Below are positions 7,650 to 17,784 of a stretch of DNA of 64,000 bases, piece by piece; the stretch's first letter is position 1, and every line of letters begins with the position of its first letter. The stretch comes from Mycobacterium sp. MFM001 (GTDB taxonomy: Bacteria; Actinomycetota; Actinomycetes; Mycobacteriales; Mycobacteriaceae). The notes beneath the pieces were generated by a model, which ran no database searches, was not told where the DNA came from, and was given only the letters and a program-made list of their open reading frames with translations. The stretch is from the NCBI RefSeq assembly GCF_003402475.1, contig NZ_BFAB01000001.1, positions 186,001 through 250,000 on the forward strand, written 5' to 3'. A program made the position numbers and the translations under genes.

Positions 7650-9470
7650 CTAGCTCAGCCGCTGCTTGAGGGCCTCGAACTCGTCCTTGACGCCGGTCGG
7701 CAACTTCTCGCCGATGAACTCGAACCACTCCTCGATCATCGGCAGTTCCTGGCGCCATTCGTCGGCCTTGACCTCCAGCGCCCGCTCCACGTCGGCGCGC
7801 TCGACGTCCAGCCCGTCGAGCTCGAGGTCGTCAGCGGTGGGCACGATGCCGATCGGGGTGTCCTGCCCGCCCGCCTTGTGCTCGATACGGTCGACGATCC
7901 ACTTGAGCACCCGGCTGTTCTCACCGAAGCCCGGCCACAGGAACTTGCCGTCGTCGCCGCGGCGGAACCAGTTGACGAAGAACACCTTCGGCAGCTTGGA
8001 CTCGTCGGAGTTCTTACCGAGGTCCAGCCAGTGCTGGAAATAGTCGCCGACGTGGTAGCCCAGGAACGGCAGCATCGCCATCGGGTCGCGGCGCACAGTG
8101 CCGACCTTGCCCTCGGCGGCGGCGGTCTGCTCGCTGCCCATCGTGGCGCCCATGAACACGCCGTGCTGCCAGTCGCGGGCCTCGGTCACCAGCGGCACCG
8201 TCGTCTTGCGACGGGCACCGAACAGGATGCCCGAGATCGGCACGCCCTGCGGGTCGTCCCACTCCGGTGCCAGGATCGGGCACTGCGACATCGGCGTGCA
8301 GTACCGCGAATTCGGGTGTGCCGCTTTGGTTTCCGTTTCCCGGATGATCCAGTCGTTGCCCTTCCAGTCGATCAGGTGATCCGGCTCGCCTTCCAGGCCT
8401 TCCCACCACACGTCGTTGTCGTCGGTGAGCGCCACGTTGGTGAAGACCGTGTTGCCGCCGGCGATGGTGCGCATCGCGTTGGGGTTGGACTTCCAGTTCG
8501 TCCCCGGCGCGACGCCGAAGAAACCGAACTCGGGGTTGACCGCGTAGAGCCGGCCGTCCTTGCCGAACCGCATCCAGGCGATGTCGTCGCCGAGCGTTTC
8601 GGCGCGCCAGCCCGGGATGGTCGGCTGGATCATCGCCAGGTTGGTCTTTCCGCACGCCGACGGGAACGCCGCGGCGAAGTAGTAGGCCTTATTCTCCGGC
8701 GAGATCAACTTGAGGATCAGCATGTGCTCGGCCAGCCAGCCCTCGTCGCGAGCCATCGCCGAGGCGATCCGCAGCGAGTAGCACTTCTTGCCCAGCAGCG
8801 CGTTGCCGCCGTAACCCGAGCCGTAGCTCCAGATCTCGCGGGTCTCCGGGAAGTGGGTGATGTACTTGGTGTCGTTGCACGGCCACGGCACGTCTTTTTG
8901 GCCGGGCTCCAGCGGCGCCCCGACGGAATGCAGCGCCTTGACGAAGAAGCCGTCGTCGCCCATCTTCTCCAGGGCGGCCTTGCCCATCCGGGTCATCACC
9001 TTCATCGAGACGACGACGTACTCGGAGTCGGTGATCTCCACGCCCAGCTTGGGGTCGTCAGCGCCGAGCGGGCCCATGCAGAACGGCACCACCCACATCG
9101 TGCGGCCGCGCATACAGCCGCGGTAAAGCTCGGTCAGGGTCGAGCGCATCTCCGCGGGGTCCATCCAGTTGTTGGTGGGCCCGGCGTCTTCCTTGCGCTC
9201 CGAGCAGATGAAGGTCCGGGACTCCACCCGCGCCACGTCGGACGGGTCAGAAAGCGCCAGGTAAGAGTTGGGGTGCTTCTTCTCGTTCAGCTTCTTGAAG
9301 GTGCCCGCCTCGACCAGCTGACTGCAGAGCCGCTGCCATTCCTCGTCGGAGCCGTCGGCGAAGACCACCCGGTCCGGCTGGGTGAGCTCGGCGACCTCCG
9401 CCACCCAGGACAGCAAGCCCTGGTGGTTCGTCGGCGCGGTATCCAGACCGGGGATGGTCGCTGAGGTCAT
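7650..9470 (-). CDS. pckA: Phosphoenolpyruvate carboxykinase (GTP)
   Basis: 606 residues, the same length as M. tuberculosis PckA (Rv0211). It converts oxaloacetate and GTP to phosphoenolpyruvate, GDP and CO2 and is the committed step of gluconeogenesis when the cell grows on fatty acids. Seen: the kinase-1a P-loop [18 protein letters not shown] with reactive Cys273, the [14 protein letters not shown] substrate loop and the PEPCK-specific region [13 protein letters not shown]. The ATG at 9470 is preceded by GGAGACTCAC on the minus strand, a good ribosome site; the longer upstream frame lacks one. In this genome it lies directly upstream of fadD4, with nadR and Rv0213c missing, so acid activation and gluconeogenesis genes are side by side. 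Confidence 0.96.
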   Translation of the reverse strand: MTSATIPGLDTAPTNHQGLLSWVAEVAELTQPDRVVFADGSDEEWQRLCSQLVEAGTFKKLNEKKHPNSYLALSDPSDVARVESRTFICSERKEDAGPTNNWMDPAEMRSTLTELYRGCMRGRTMWVVPFCMGPLGADDPKLGVEITDSEYVVVSMKVMTRMGKAALEKMGDDGFFVKALHSVGAPLEPGQKDVPWPCNDTKYITHFPETREIWSYGSGYGGNALLGKKCYSLRIASAMARDEGWLAEHMLILKLISPENKAYYFAAAFPSACGKTNLAMIQPTIPGWRAETLGDDIAWMRFGKDGRLYAVNPEFGFFGVAPGTNWKSNPNAMRTIAGGNTVFTNVALTDDNDVWWEGLEGEPDHLIDWKGNDWIIRETETKAAHPNSRYCTPMSQCPILAPEWDDPQGVPISGILFGARRKTTVPLVTEARDWQHGVFMGATMGSEQTAAAEGKVGTVRRDPMAMLPFLGYHVGDYFQHWLDLGKNSDESKLPKVFFVNWFRRGDDGKFLWPGFGENSRVLKWIVDRIEHKAGGQDTPIGIVPTADDLELDGLDVERADVERALEVKADEWRQELPMIEEWFEFIGEKLPTGVKDEFEALKQRLS

Positions 9471-9614
9471 GTGAGTCTCCTGCAATCTCGTCATTCTCGT
9501 GCGTGTCACGGCTGCGAAGGTTTGCAAAACAGCTTTGCGATCCTTAACACAGGTTATCGCGGGCCGTATACCCAAATTGGCTCGGGCGTGTATCAGCTCA
9601 CTCACAAGAACGAT

Positions 9615-11084
9615 TCAGATCGCCTCATCTGCCCCAATTGTCGACACGGAAGCCGCGTCGGCAGCCTCACCGAGCTGAGCGCGAACGGCGTCGAGCGCGG
9701 CTTGCAATGTCGGCATCTCCCGGTCGCGCAGCGCAGCCGCGCGGGCGGCCGCGACGGCGTGTTCACGCAGTTCGGTGTCGACGACGCTCACCTGGTCGGC
9801 CACCCGGGCGCTTTCGGCCTCGTCCTGCTCGCCGAGCGCCGCGCTCAAGGCCGATTCGGCGGCCAGCACCCGGGTAGCCACCAGCTGCTCGACCGCCGAG
9901 CGCAGCGACCCGGTGGCCTCGCCAACCCAGCGGTCGAGCACCGCGCGGTCGGCGAGCAGGCCTCGGGTGCCGACCACCCAGACGGTGACCGCCAGGCCGA
10001 TCGCCACACACGCGACGATGCCCGCCGCGGTCAAGCCGGGCGCCAGGTCCAGCAGCAGCCGGCTGAGCGTCAAGGCCACCCCCAGCCCGAACCCGGCGCC
10101 CAGCAGCATCATTAGCCGGGTCTCCAGCCGCCTTGACTTCAGCGGCGGCGCACCGATCTCCACCTGCGGCAACTCGGCGGTGGGCGGCTCCACCGCCAGC
10201 CCCAGCGCCTGCGCGACGTCGGTCAGATGCGCGGTGGTGCCGTCGTCCACCTCGGTCACCACCTGCTCGACGCGGCCGCGGGCATAGGCCTCGAACTCCG
10301 GCAGTTTGCGCCGGGAAAGGCCGGCCGCATCCTCCTGCAACTCCGAACGCACTGAGGCGCAGCGGTTGCGGGCGAAGTAGGACAGCTGCACGCGTGCCTG
10401 CTGGACCTGGCTGCGCAGCGCGATCGTGCGCTCGGATTTAGATAACCGCCGCTGCCGCAGCACGGCGTTGCGCTGCTCGCGCAGGGCCTCGACCCGCGCC
10501 CGGCGGCCGGCGCCTTCGGCATCACGGTCATACCGGCTGGCGATGGTCTGCAGCCGGGACTCCCAGGCGCGCAACCTGTTTCGCCGGGCAATGTCGGGGT
10601 CGGCCAGTTGCTCTTCGACCGCGACGACCAGTTCGTCGACGCGCGGTTCGCCGCGTTCGGGCGCTGCGGCCGCGCCCACCCAGCGCACCCGGCCGTAGCG
10701 CGGCGCGTGCGCGGCCAGCATGTCGCGGTCGGCGGCCAGCACGTCGCGCCAGTTGCGGTGGACGTCGATCTTGGACACGACGGCGACGACGGGGTCGGTG
10801 TCGGTGGCCGCGGCGTCGAGCAGTGCGGCGTCGGATTCGGTCAGCACCGCGGCCGCGGACACCACGAACACCACGGCGCTCGGCGCCTCGCCGGGCGCCA
10901 GGTCCGCCGACTCGACGAACGTGTGCTCGGGCAGCCGTTCGCGCAGCACGGCGGCCACGCCGCTGACCCCAGCGAGCCACGGCCCGGTGACCAGCACCGC
11001 GTCGCGGCGCGCGATGACGGGCGCACTCAGCCGCGGCCCGATTGCGCCGACCATCGCGTCGACGTCGGCGACCGGATCGGTCAT
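9615..11084 (-). CDS. Membrane-anchored GTPase-like protein (Rv0210-like)
   Basis: 489 residues. The N-terminal third resembles a dynamin/Era-type G domain: a P-loop-like GPWLAGVSGV where the conserved Lys is Val, and a G4-like VVSKIDVH (about residue 104). A basic, coiled-coil-like helical region follows (about 190-270, rich in Arg, Glu and Gln), then two membrane segments (MLLGAGFGLGVALTLSRLLLD and AAGIVACVAIGLAVTVWVVG, about residues 335-385) and a helical C-terminal tail. Its start overlaps the stop of the Rv0209-like gene by ATGA with GGGGGAT upstream. The layout (G domain, helices, membrane hairpin, helices) recalls bacterial dynamin-like proteins acting on membranes. That is inference; no activity is known to me. 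Confidence 0.68.
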   Translation of the reverse strand: MTDPVADVDAMVGAIGPRLSAPVIARRDAVLVTGPWLAGVSGVAAVLRERLPEHTFVESADLAPGEAPSAVVFVVSAAAVLTESDAALLDAAATDTDPVVAVVSKIDVHRNWRDVLAADRDMLAAHAPRYGRVRWVGAAAAPERGEPRVDELVVAVEEQLADPDIARRNRLRAWESRLQTIASRYDRDAEGAGRRARVEALREQRNAVLRQRRLSKSERTIALRSQVQQARVQLSYFARNRCASVRSELQEDAAGLSRRKLPEFEAYARGRVEQVVTEVDDGTTAHLTDVAQALGLAVEPPTAELPQVEIGAPPLKSRRLETRLMMLLGAGFGLGVALTLSRLLLDLAPGLTAAGIVACVAIGLAVTVWVVGTRGLLADRAVLDRWVGEATGSLRSAVEQLVATRVLAAESALSAALGEQDEAESARVADQVSVVDTELREHAVAAARAAALRDREMPTLQAALDAVRAQLGEAADAASVSTIGADEAI

Positions 11085-12013
11085 GGCGATCCCCCGGTGT
11101 GCGACCAGAGCCGCAGCGATCCGCGGGCGATGTCGGCGCCGCAGGCACGGTGGATGCCGCTCACCGGTCCGCAGCCGTAGCGCTGCCAGCGCACCGCGCG
11201 GCGCAGGTGCGCCGCGGGGCTCTGGCAGCGGTCGACGTCTAGGCCGGCGGCTTCGACGACGTCGACGGCGGCGGCCATCCGGGCGATCACCGTGTCGTCG
11301 CGCGACAGGAATTCGGCGGCGCGCGAGTCGGTGACGGCCAGCGCCTCCAGCTCGGCGACGGCGTCGAGCATCCGCCGGTAGTGCACCTCGGCGCCGAGGG
11401 CCGCCAGCTTGGCCAGCACGGCGTCGATGCGGCTCAGCCTGCGCAACCGGGCCCGAACCTGGGCCTTCGATGCGTCCTGGCGGATCGCGGCGAGCGCCTG
11501 TGCGATGCCGAACAGGTCGAGCGTGTCGAGCAGCCGGCGGCGGACGTCAACCGGCACCGGGTGGATGCCGGCCACGAAGCTGTCCGGAGAACGGAGGTCG
11601 GCGGGCCGGGCTGTCAGCGCCCGCAGCGCATCCCACATCTTGTCGTCCAGTACGGCCACAGCGAGCAATCCCACCATCGGCTGGCTCGGCACGCCCAGCG
11701 CGGCCAGCGGTTCGCGGGCCAGGTCTGCCTTGTTCTGCACGACGAGCACCGGCAGTTGGGCCGCCGCGACCTCGGCTCGGTCCTCCGGCTTGACCACCTC
11801 GGCGATCACGTGGACCTGCAAATCGGCATCGGGGGTCACCGGGACCCCGGCCTCCGCTAGCGCGTGTGCGACGGTACGGCGGCCCACGCCGCAGCGCCCG
11901 GATACGGCGACTCGCAGCGGCGCGGCGAGCGGCTCGATGATCGCGGCCCAGCGGGCGTCGGCGGCATATCGCGCCAGCTCGTCGATGAAACCCCGGTGCC
12001 GCTGTCCGCTCAT
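11081..12013 (-). CDS. GTPase-like protein with degenerate P-loop (Rv0209-like)
   Basis: 310 residues. After a short helical N-terminus comes LRVAVSGRCGVGRRTVAHALA (about residues 33-53), a Walker-A-like loop with Arg where Lys is expected, and later PVLVVQNKADLA, a clean G4 NKxD motif. The C-terminal half is helical and Arg-rich with no membrane segment. I chose the ATG at 12013 (MSGQRHRGF); the open frame extends further without a better start. It is translationally coupled to the downstream Rv0210-like gene, which also has an altered P-loop, so the two probably work as a heteromeric pair. Divergent from trmB with a 154-bp promoter gap. Function unknown. Confidence 0.65.
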   Translation of the reverse strand: MSGQRHRGFIDELARYAADARWAAIIEPLAAPLRVAVSGRCGVGRRTVAHALAEAGVPVTPDADLQVHVIAEVVKPEDRAEVAAAQLPVLVVQNKADLAREPLAALGVPSQPMVGLLAVAVLDDKMWDALRALTARPADLRSPDSFVAGIHPVPVDVRRRLLDTLDLFGIAQALAAIRQDASKAQVRARLRRLSRIDAVLAKLAALGAEVHYRRMLDAVAELEALAVTDSRAAEFLSRDDTVIARMAAAVDVVEAAGLDVDRCQSPAAHLRRAVRWQRYGCGPVSGIHRACGADIARGSLRLWSHTGGSP

Positions 12014-12167
12014 GTCCCGCCCATTGTCCCTGAACCGGCCCGCTGAACCGGCGAGCGCCGCTCCCACTCGCATCGTGACATCCGCCGCGTCGGGGCGCGA
12101 GCCAGTACCAGCCAAAGGCAACTGTTGGGTATCAATCTGTACCGCGGTGCGGCTACACCATAGGTAT

Positions 12168-12944
12168 ATGGGTAACGATGGACCAATGCACGCACAGTCC
12201 GGGGTCCAGGCGCGCCCGGATACCGGCGTGCCAGCGCCGCGCTCGGCCAGCGGCTATCCCCGGACCACCAGCTTCCGAACCCGGCGTTCCGCCCTCTCGG
12301 CCGCCCAGCAGCGGACCTGGGACCGGTTGTGGCCGCAACTCGGCATCATGGCCCGCAGCTCCGACGGGCCGGCCGATCCGCTGGACATCCCGGCGTGGTT
12401 CGGCCGGGAAGCGCCGGTGGTTCTCGAAATCGGTTGCGGCACAGGGACTTCCACTCTCGCCATGGCACAGTCCGAGCCGGACGTGGACGTGATCGCGGTC
12501 GAGGTGTACCGGCGCGGGCTGGCGCAGCTGCTGAGCGCCATCGACCGGGAGAACGTCGGCAATATCCGCCTGATCCGCGGCGACGCCGTCGACGTCCTCG
12601 AGCACCTCATCCCCTCGGGCACATTGACGGGGGTGCGGGTGTTCTTCCCCGACCCCTGGCCCAAGGCCCGCCACCACAAGCGCCGGCTGCTGCAACCGCC
12701 CACCGTCGCCTTGATCGCCGACCGGTTACGGCCCGGCGGTGTGCTGCACGCCGCCACCGACCACGCCGGTTACGCCGAGCAGATCGCCGAGGTCGGCGAC
12801 GCCGAGCCGCGGTTGCGGCGGGTCGGTCCCGACGAGCCGTCGCTGCCGATCTCGGTGGTCCGTCCGACCACCAAGTACGAGACCAAGGCACAACATGCCG
12901 GCAGCGACGTCACCGAATTGCTCTGGGAAAGAAACAGTCCATGA
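12168..12944 (+). CDS. trmB: tRNA (guanine-N7-)-methyltransferase TrmB
   Basis: 258 residues. It methylates G46 of tRNAs to m7G with S-adenosylmethionine. Seen: SAM motif VVLEIGCGTGTSTLAMA, VDVIAVEVYRRG (motif II), the TrmB-specific VRVFFPDPWPKARHHKRRLLQPP loop that carries the catalytic and tRNA-contacting residues, and PTTKYETKA near the end. The N-terminal about 40 residues are low complexity and not conserved in the family; ATG codons at 12168 and 12186 are both possible. The stop overlaps the start of the next gene as ATGA, so the two are co-translated. Orthologue of M. tuberculosis Rv0208c by position and sequence. Confidence 0.92.
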   Translation: MGNDGPMHAQSGVQARPDTGVPAPRSASGYPRTTSFRTRRSALSAAQQRTWDRLWPQLGIMARSSDGPADPLDIPAWFGREAPVVLEIGCGTGTSTLAMAQSEPDVDVIAVEVYRRGLAQLLSAIDRENVGNIRLIRGDAVDVLEHLIPSGTLTGVRVFFPDPWPKARHHKRRLLQPPTVALIADRLRPGGVLHAATDHAGYAEQIAEVGDAEPRLRRVGPDEPSLPISVVRPTTKYETKAQHAGSDVTELLWERNSP

Positions 12945-13639
12945 GCCTGACCGAAGAAACGGACGCCGTGATGCCCGCGCTGGCGGAACCGGCCGGCGCC
13001 GACGCCGTCGGGCCGGGTGGCCGGCGGGTGCTGCTGGTGTGGGACGCGCCCAACCTGGACATGGGGCTGGGCTCGATCCTGGGACGCCGGCCCACCGCGC
13101 TGGAACGGCCCCGCTTCGACGCGCTGGGCCGCTGGCTGCTGAGCCGCACCGCCGAGGTGGCCGCCGACCGGCACGACGTGTCGAGCGAACCCGAGGCCAC
13201 CGTGTTCACCAACATCGCGCCGGGCAGCGCCGAAGTGGTTCGGCCGTGGGTGGATGCCTTGCGTAACGTCGGATTTGCCGTCTTCGCCAAGCCGAAGATT
13301 GATGACGACTCCGATGTGGATACCGACATGCTCCAACACATCGCGCTGCGCAACCAGCAGGGTCTGGCCGCGCTGGTGGTGGCCTCCGCCGACGGTCAGG
13401 CCTTCCGGGAACCGCTGGAAGACATCTCGCGCGGCGGGGTACCCGTCCAGGTGCTCGGATTTCGCGAACACGCGAGTTGGGCGTTAGCGTCGGATACCTT
13501 GGAGTTCGTCGACCTGGAGGACATCGAGGGTGTTTTCCGGGAGCCGCTGCCGCGAATCGGACTGGATTCGCTGCCTGAGCAGGGGGCGTGGCTGCAGCCG
13601 TTCCGGCCGCTGTCGTCGCTACTGACCTCGCGTGTCTGA
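12941..13639 (+). CDS. NYN-domain protein (Rv0207c-like)
   Basis: 232 residues starting in the ATGA overlap with trmB. RVLLVWDAPNLDMGLG is the NYN (PIN-like) signature with the first catalytic Asp, and DVDTDMLQHIAL and ALVVASADGQAF supply the further acidic residues expected in PIN-like RNases. The family cleaves structured RNA or tRNA precursors in other bacteria; here an RNA-related job is suggested by coupling to trmB. It is conserved directly upstream of mmpL3 in mycobacteria, although no shared function is evident. Cytoplasmic, with no membrane segment. I am sure of the domain, not of the substrate. Confidence 0.78.
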   Translation: MSLTEETDAVMPALAEPAGADAVGPGGRRVLLVWDAPNLDMGLGSILGRRPTALERPRFDALGRWLLSRTAEVAADRHDVSSEPEATVFTNIAPGSAEVVRPWVDALRNVGFAVFAKPKIDDDSDVDTDMLQHIALRNQQGLAALVVASADGQAFREPLEDISRGGVPVQVLGFREHASWALASDTLEFVDLEDIEGVFREPLPRIGLDSLPEQGAWLQPFRPLSSLLTSRV

Positions 13640-13688
13640 CAACTCAAAAGCAATGCGCGGGTCGATACAGATCCAGTAAGGAGCTTAC

Positions 13689-16553
13689 GTGTTCGCCTGG
13701 TGGGGCCGAACTGTATACCGCTACCGGTACATCGTCATCGGGGTCATGGTGGCGCTGTGCCTTGGCGGCGGCATCTTCGGGATGAGCCTGGGCAAACACG
13801 TCACTCAGAGCGGGTTCTACGACGACGGCAGCCAGTCGGTGAAGGCGTCGATCGTCGGCGACCAGGTCTACGGTCGCGACCGCACCAGCCACATCGTCGC
13901 CGTCTTCACCGCGCCCAAAGGCAAGACAGTCGACGACCAGAAGTGGTTCAACAGCATCAAAGACGGACTCAACAACGTCAAACGTGACCACTCTGGCCAA
14001 GTGCTCAGCTGGGTGGGCTACTTCACCAACCCCGACGTGCTGCGCAACATGGCGGACGCCGACAAGCAGCACGCGTTCGCCTCGATCCAGCTCAAGGGCG
14101 ACGACGACGACACCATCCTGAAGAACTACCAGGCCGTCGAGCCCAGCCTGCAAAAGCTCGATGGCGGCACGGTCAAATTGGCCGGCTTGCAGCCGATTGC
14201 CGACGCACTGACCGGCACCATCGCCACCGACCAGAGGCGCATGGAGGTTCTGGCGCTGCCGCTGGTGGCGGTGGTGCTGTTCTTTGTGTTCGGCGGTGTG
14301 GTGGCCGCCGGGCTGCCGGTGATGGTCGGCGGCTTGAGCATCGCCGGTGCGACGGGCATCCTGCGGGTGGTCACCCTCTTCGGTCCGGTGAACTTCTTCG
14401 CCCAGCCGGTGATCTCGCTGATCGGCTTCGGTCTCGCCATCGACTACGGGCTGTTCGTGGTGAGCCGCTTCCGCGAGGAGATCGCCGAAGGCTACGACAC
14501 CGAGGCCGCGGTGCGCCGCAGTGTGATGACGGCTGGTCGCACCGTGGTGTTCTCCGCGGTGCTGATCATCGTCTCGAGCGCCAGCTTGCTGGTGATGCCG
14601 CAGGCCTTCGTGAAGGGGCTGACGTACGCCATCTTCGCGGCGGTGGGGTTGGCGGCGCTGCTGTCGATCACCCTGCTGCCGGCCTGCCTGGGTGTGCTGG
14701 GTCCCCACGTCGACGCGCTCGGAGTGCGAACCCTGTTGCGCGTGCCGTTCTTCCGTAATTGGAAGCCGATGAACTGGTGGCTGAACTTCCTGGCCGACAA
14801 GACTCAGAAGACCAAGACCCGCGAGGAAGTCGAGGGCGAGTTCTGGGGCAAGCTGGTCAACGTCGTGATGAAGCGGCCGCTGGCGTTCGCCGTCCCGATC
14901 GTGATCGCGATGATCCTGCTGATCATCCCGCTGGGCAAGCTGTCCTTCGGCGGTATGAGCGAGAAGTACCTGCCACCGGACAATTCCGCTCGGGTCGCCC
15001 AAGAGCAGTTCGACAAGATCTTCCCCGGGTTCCGGACCGAGAAGCTGACGCTGGTCATCGAATCCGACAACCACAAGCCCGTCACCGACCAGCAGGTCGC
15101 CGACGTCCGCAACAGAGCGATGTCCATCAGCGGGTTCGTCGAGCCGGACAACAACCCGGCCGACATGTGGAAGGAACGCCCTGTACTGCCGGGCGCGTCG
15201 AAGGACAAGTCGGTGCGGGTGATCGAGAACGGACTGGTCAACCGCAACGATGCCGCGCAGAAGATCAAGGAGCTGAGGGCGATCCCCGCCCCCAAGGGGC
15301 TCAGCCTGCTGGTCGGCGGCACCCCCGCGCTCGAGCAGGACAGCATCCACGCCTTGTCCGCCCAGGGACCCTTGATGCTGGTGATCCTGCTGACCGCCAC
15401 GACGCTGTTGATGTTCCTGGCGTTCGGGTCGGTGGTGCTGCCGATCAAGGCCGCGGTGATGAGCGCGTTGACCATCGGGTCGACGATGGGAATCCTGACG
15501 TGGATCTTTGTCGACGGGCACGGTGCCGGGTTGCTGAACTTCACCCCGACGCCGTTGATGGTGGTGGTCATCGCCCTGGTGGTCGCGGTCGGCTGGGGCC
15601 TGGCCACCGACTACGAAGTGTTCCTGGTCTCCCGGATGGTGGAGGCACGGGAATCCGGCATGTCCACTTCCGAGGCCATTCGGATCGGCACGGCCACGAC
15701 CGGTCGCTTGATCACCGCCGCGGCGCTGATCCTAGCCGTGGTCGCCGGCTCGTTCGTGTTCTCCGACCTGGTGATGATGAAATACCTGGCGTTCGGCCTG
15801 ATGGCGGCACTGCTGCTGGACGCCACCGTGGTGCGGATGTTCCTGGTGCCGTCGGTGATGAAACTGCTCGGCGACGACTGTTGGTGGGCGCCGCGCTGGA
15901 TGAAGCGGCTGCAGACCCGGCTCGGGCTCGGCGAGATCCACCTGCCCCCCGAGCGCAAGCGGCCCACACAGCGTCGTTCCGACCGGGTTGCCGTCGCGGC
16001 GCGCGGGCCGGTCGCCACCAAGCCGCGACCGCCGCACGACCCCACCCACCCGTCCGCGGAAGGCGCCGCCCGCCCGCGGTCGGCCCCGCGGCCGGAGTAC
16101 CGGCCGCCGCGTCAGGACACGCCCTCGACGGCAGGCACCACCCGGATGCGGACCCCGACACCGCCGGAGTCTTCAGAAGAGCCGGAGACGACACGCTTCG
16201 CGGCACCGAAGAACGCCGCACCCGAACCCCGCGGCGGCGAAGGCCGGCCCAAGCCGTCGGGCCCGCCGCCGCAAGACCGCGAGATCGAGTCCTGGCTCAG
16301 CGAACTGCGTGGACCCAAACCCGCTGAGCGCCAGGCTCCGCCGCCGCAGCCGCCCGCCGGCCCGACGCAGTCGGGCGACGAGGAAGAAGCCACCACGGCC
16401 ATCCCCACCGCGCCGCCGGACGACGACTCCGATATGGCCACCGAGAAACTGAACTCCCGGGCGCGCAACGCCGCAGACCCCGAAAAGGTCCGGCAGCGTC
16501 GCGGCGGGGGGTTGAGCGCGCAGGACCTGCTGCGCCGCGAAGGCCGCTTCTAA
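13689..16553 (+). CDS. mmpL3: Trehalose monomycolate flippase MmpL3
   Basis: 954 residues (M. tuberculosis MmpL3 has 944). It is an RND-family inner-membrane transporter that moves trehalose monomycolate outward using the proton gradient and is essential in mycobacteria. Start is the GTG at 13689 behind AAGGAGCTTAC. Seen: TM1 near residues 14-34, a periplasmic domain, the TM helices with proton-relay pair Asp252-Tyr253 ([14 protein letters not shown]) and the second pair Asp641-Tyr642 ([14 protein letters not shown]), each offset by one from the M. tuberculosis numbering. The about 200-residue C-terminal cytosolic tail is Pro/Arg/Glu-rich and disordered. The gene overlaps the convergent Rv0205-like gene by 4 bp. 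Confidence 0.97.
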   Translation: MFAWWGRTVYRYRYIVIGVMVALCLGGGIFGMSLGKHVTQSGFYDDGSQSVKASIVGDQVYGRDRTSHIVAVFTAPKGKTVDDQKWFNSIKDGLNNVKRDHSGQVLSWVGYFTNPDVLRNMADADKQHAFASIQLKGDDDDTILKNYQAVEPSLQKLDGGTVKLAGLQPIADALTGTIATDQRRMEVLALPLVAVVLFFVFGGVVAAGLPVMVGGLSIAGATGILRVVTLFGPVNFFAQPVISLIGFGLAIDYGLFVVSRFREEIAEGYDTEAAVRRSVMTAGRTVVFSAVLIIVSSASLLVMPQAFVKGLTYAIFAAVGLAALLSITLLPACLGVLGPHVDALGVRTLLRVPFFRNWKPMNWWLNFLADKTQKTKTREEVEGEFWGKLVNVVMKRPLAFAVPIVIAMILLIIPLGKLSFGGMSEKYLPPDNSARVAQEQFDKIFPGFRTEKLTLVIESDNHKPVTDQQVADVRNRAMSISGFVEPDNNPADMWKERPVLPGASKDKSVRVIENGLVNRNDAAQKIKELRAIPAPKGLSLLVGGTPALEQDSIHALSAQGPLMLVILLTATTLLMFLAFGSVVLPIKAAVMSALTIGSTMGILTWIFVDGHGAGLLNFTPTPLMVVVIALVVAVGWGLATDYEVFLVSRMVEARESGMSTSEAIRIGTATTGRLITAAALILAVVAGSFVFSDLVMMKYLAFGLMAALLLDATVVRMFLVPSVMKLLGDDCWWAPRWMKRLQTRLGLGEIHLPPERKRPTQRRSDRVAVAARGPVATKPRPPHDPTHPSAEGAARPRSAPRPEYRPPRQDTPSTAGTTRMRTPTPPESSEEPETTRFAAPKNAAPEPRGGEGRPKPSGPPPQDREIESWLSELRGPKPAERQAPPPQPPAGPTQSGDEEEATTAIPTAPPDDDSDMATEKLNSRARNAADPEKVRQRRGGGLSAQDLLRREGRF

Positions 16554-17698
16554 CTACTGGGCTCGGCGGCAGTTTCGGCTTCGACTTCGTCCGGCTCTGC
16601 CTCCATCACCGACTCGCCCTCCTCGGTCAGCGCGTCGGCCTCGGCGGCGGGCTCGCGCGCCAGCAGCACCTTGAACGCGTTGTTGAGGAACGCCACCGTC
16701 GGGACCGCCAGCAGCGCGCCGACGATCCCGGCCAGCACACCGCCGGTCGAGATCGCCAACACGACCGCCAGCGGGTGGATCGACACCGCGCGGCCCATCA
16801 CCAGCGGCTGCAAGATGTGCGCCTCGAGCTGGTTGACCCCGATCAGCACCCCGAGCGTGATCAGCGCATAGACGAATCCCTTAGCCAGCAAGGCGACCAC
16901 CACCGCCAGGAAGCCGCTGACCACCGCACCGACCAAGGGGATGAAGGCACCGAGGAACACCAGCGAGGCCAGCGGCAACGCCAGCGGCACACCCATGATC
17001 GCCAGGCCGGTGCCGACTCCCGCCGCGTCGACCAGTGCGACCAAAAACGTGGCGCGGATATAGCCGATCAGCGAGCCGTAGCCGGCCCGGCCGGCGGCGC
17101 GGACCCGCTCTCGTGCGGCGACCGGAAAGATCTTGGTGACGTACTGCCAGATGTTGCGGCCGCCGTAGAGGAAGAAGATCAGCGTGAACAGCATCATCAA
17201 CGCGGCCGTGAGGATCTCGGTGATGGTCGCCGCGGTGGACAACGCGCCGCTGGTCAGCTTCGCCTGATTGTTGCGCAGCGCCTGGATCGCGGCGTTGCCG
17301 GCGTTGTCGATCTGTTGGCGACTCAGATGCAGTGGTCCCTCGATCAGCCACTTACGGGTGGAGTCGATGCTCTGCGTCACCTGGTCGACCAAATCCGGTA
17401 AGCCGATCACGAATTCGCTGATGACGAACGACAGCATGCCGCCCAGAATCGCGAAGCCGGCCAACAAAACCAAGGTCACCGCGGCGCCGCGCGGCAGACG
17501 GTGGCGGTCCAGCCAGTCCACCATCGGCACCAGCAACGCGCTGAGCATCAACGCCACCAGAACCGGGACGACGATGATTTCCAGCTTTTTGACGACCCAG
17601 AGGAATGCGACGACGGCGAGCAAGATCACCAGCAACCGCCAGGCCCAGGCGGCTGTCTTGCGGACGAGGGGCTCGACGGAGTCGTCGATCGACGGCAT
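16550..17698 (-). CDS. AI-2E family membrane transporter (Rv0205-like)
   Basis: 382 residues with about eight membrane segments typical of the AI-2E transporter (PerM/DUF20) family: an N-terminal hairpin near residues 15-70, a soluble helical insert (residues about 85-150, [15 protein letters not shown]), then [22 protein letters not shown] and the conserved [26 protein letters not shown] motif. The C-terminus is acidic ([23 protein letters not shown]). The family includes small-molecule exporters and Na+/H+ antiporters, so the substrate is open. Its ATG is 6 nt downstream of TAGGCT on the minus strand, consistent with a leaderless start. Convergent with mmpL3 with overlapping stops, as in M. 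tuberculosis. Confidence 0.82.
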   Translation of the reverse strand: MPSIDDSVEPLVRKTAAWAWRLLVILLAVVAFLWVVKKLEIIVVPVLVALMLSALLVPMVDWLDRHRLPRGAAVTLVLLAGFAILGGMLSFVISEFVIGLPDLVDQVTQSIDSTRKWLIEGPLHLSRQQIDNAGNAAIQALRNNQAKLTSGALSTAATITEILTAALMMLFTLIFFLYGGRNIWQYVTKIFPVAARERVRAAGRAGYGSLIGYIRATFLVALVDAAGVGTGLAIMGVPLALPLASLVFLGAFIPLVGAVVSGFLAVVVALLAKGFVYALITLGVLIGVNQLEAHILQPLVMGRAVSIHPLAVVLAISTGGVLAGIVGALLAVPTVAFLNNAFKVLLAREPAAEADALTEEGESVMEAEPDEVEAETAAEPSS

Positions 17699-17771
17699 GC
17701 GGCCAGCCTAATCTGCGCAGACACCGACACGGCGCGATGCGCAGCAACGATCCTGGCGCGACCTGCGCGGC

Positions 17772-17777
17772 TACCCT
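17772..17777 (+). promoter_or_regulatory. -10 box of the Rv0204c-like gene
   Basis: TACCCT lies 7 nt before the GTG at 17785. A -10 at this distance places the transcription start on or next to the start codon, so the gene is probably leaderless. This also decides the start, because the frame is open for another 180 bp upstream. Confidence 0.55.
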
Positions 17778-17784
17778 AAACCAC

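Noticed and set aside
7878..9464. Long open frame on the plus strand opposite pckA (over 500 codons)
   Set aside because: Shadow of a GC-rich gene: Arg/His/Val-rich composition, no domain, and pckA on the other strand is unambiguous. Similar long antisense frames opposite mmpL3 (13644-15521), zmp1 (24883-26709) and ilvD (29881-31722) were rejected for the same reason.
15950..16500. Independent gene in the MmpL3 C-terminal Pro/Arg-rich region
   Set aside because: Low-complexity coding DNA opens all frames; the in-frame MmpL3 tail is normal for the protein and no separate start or domain is visible.
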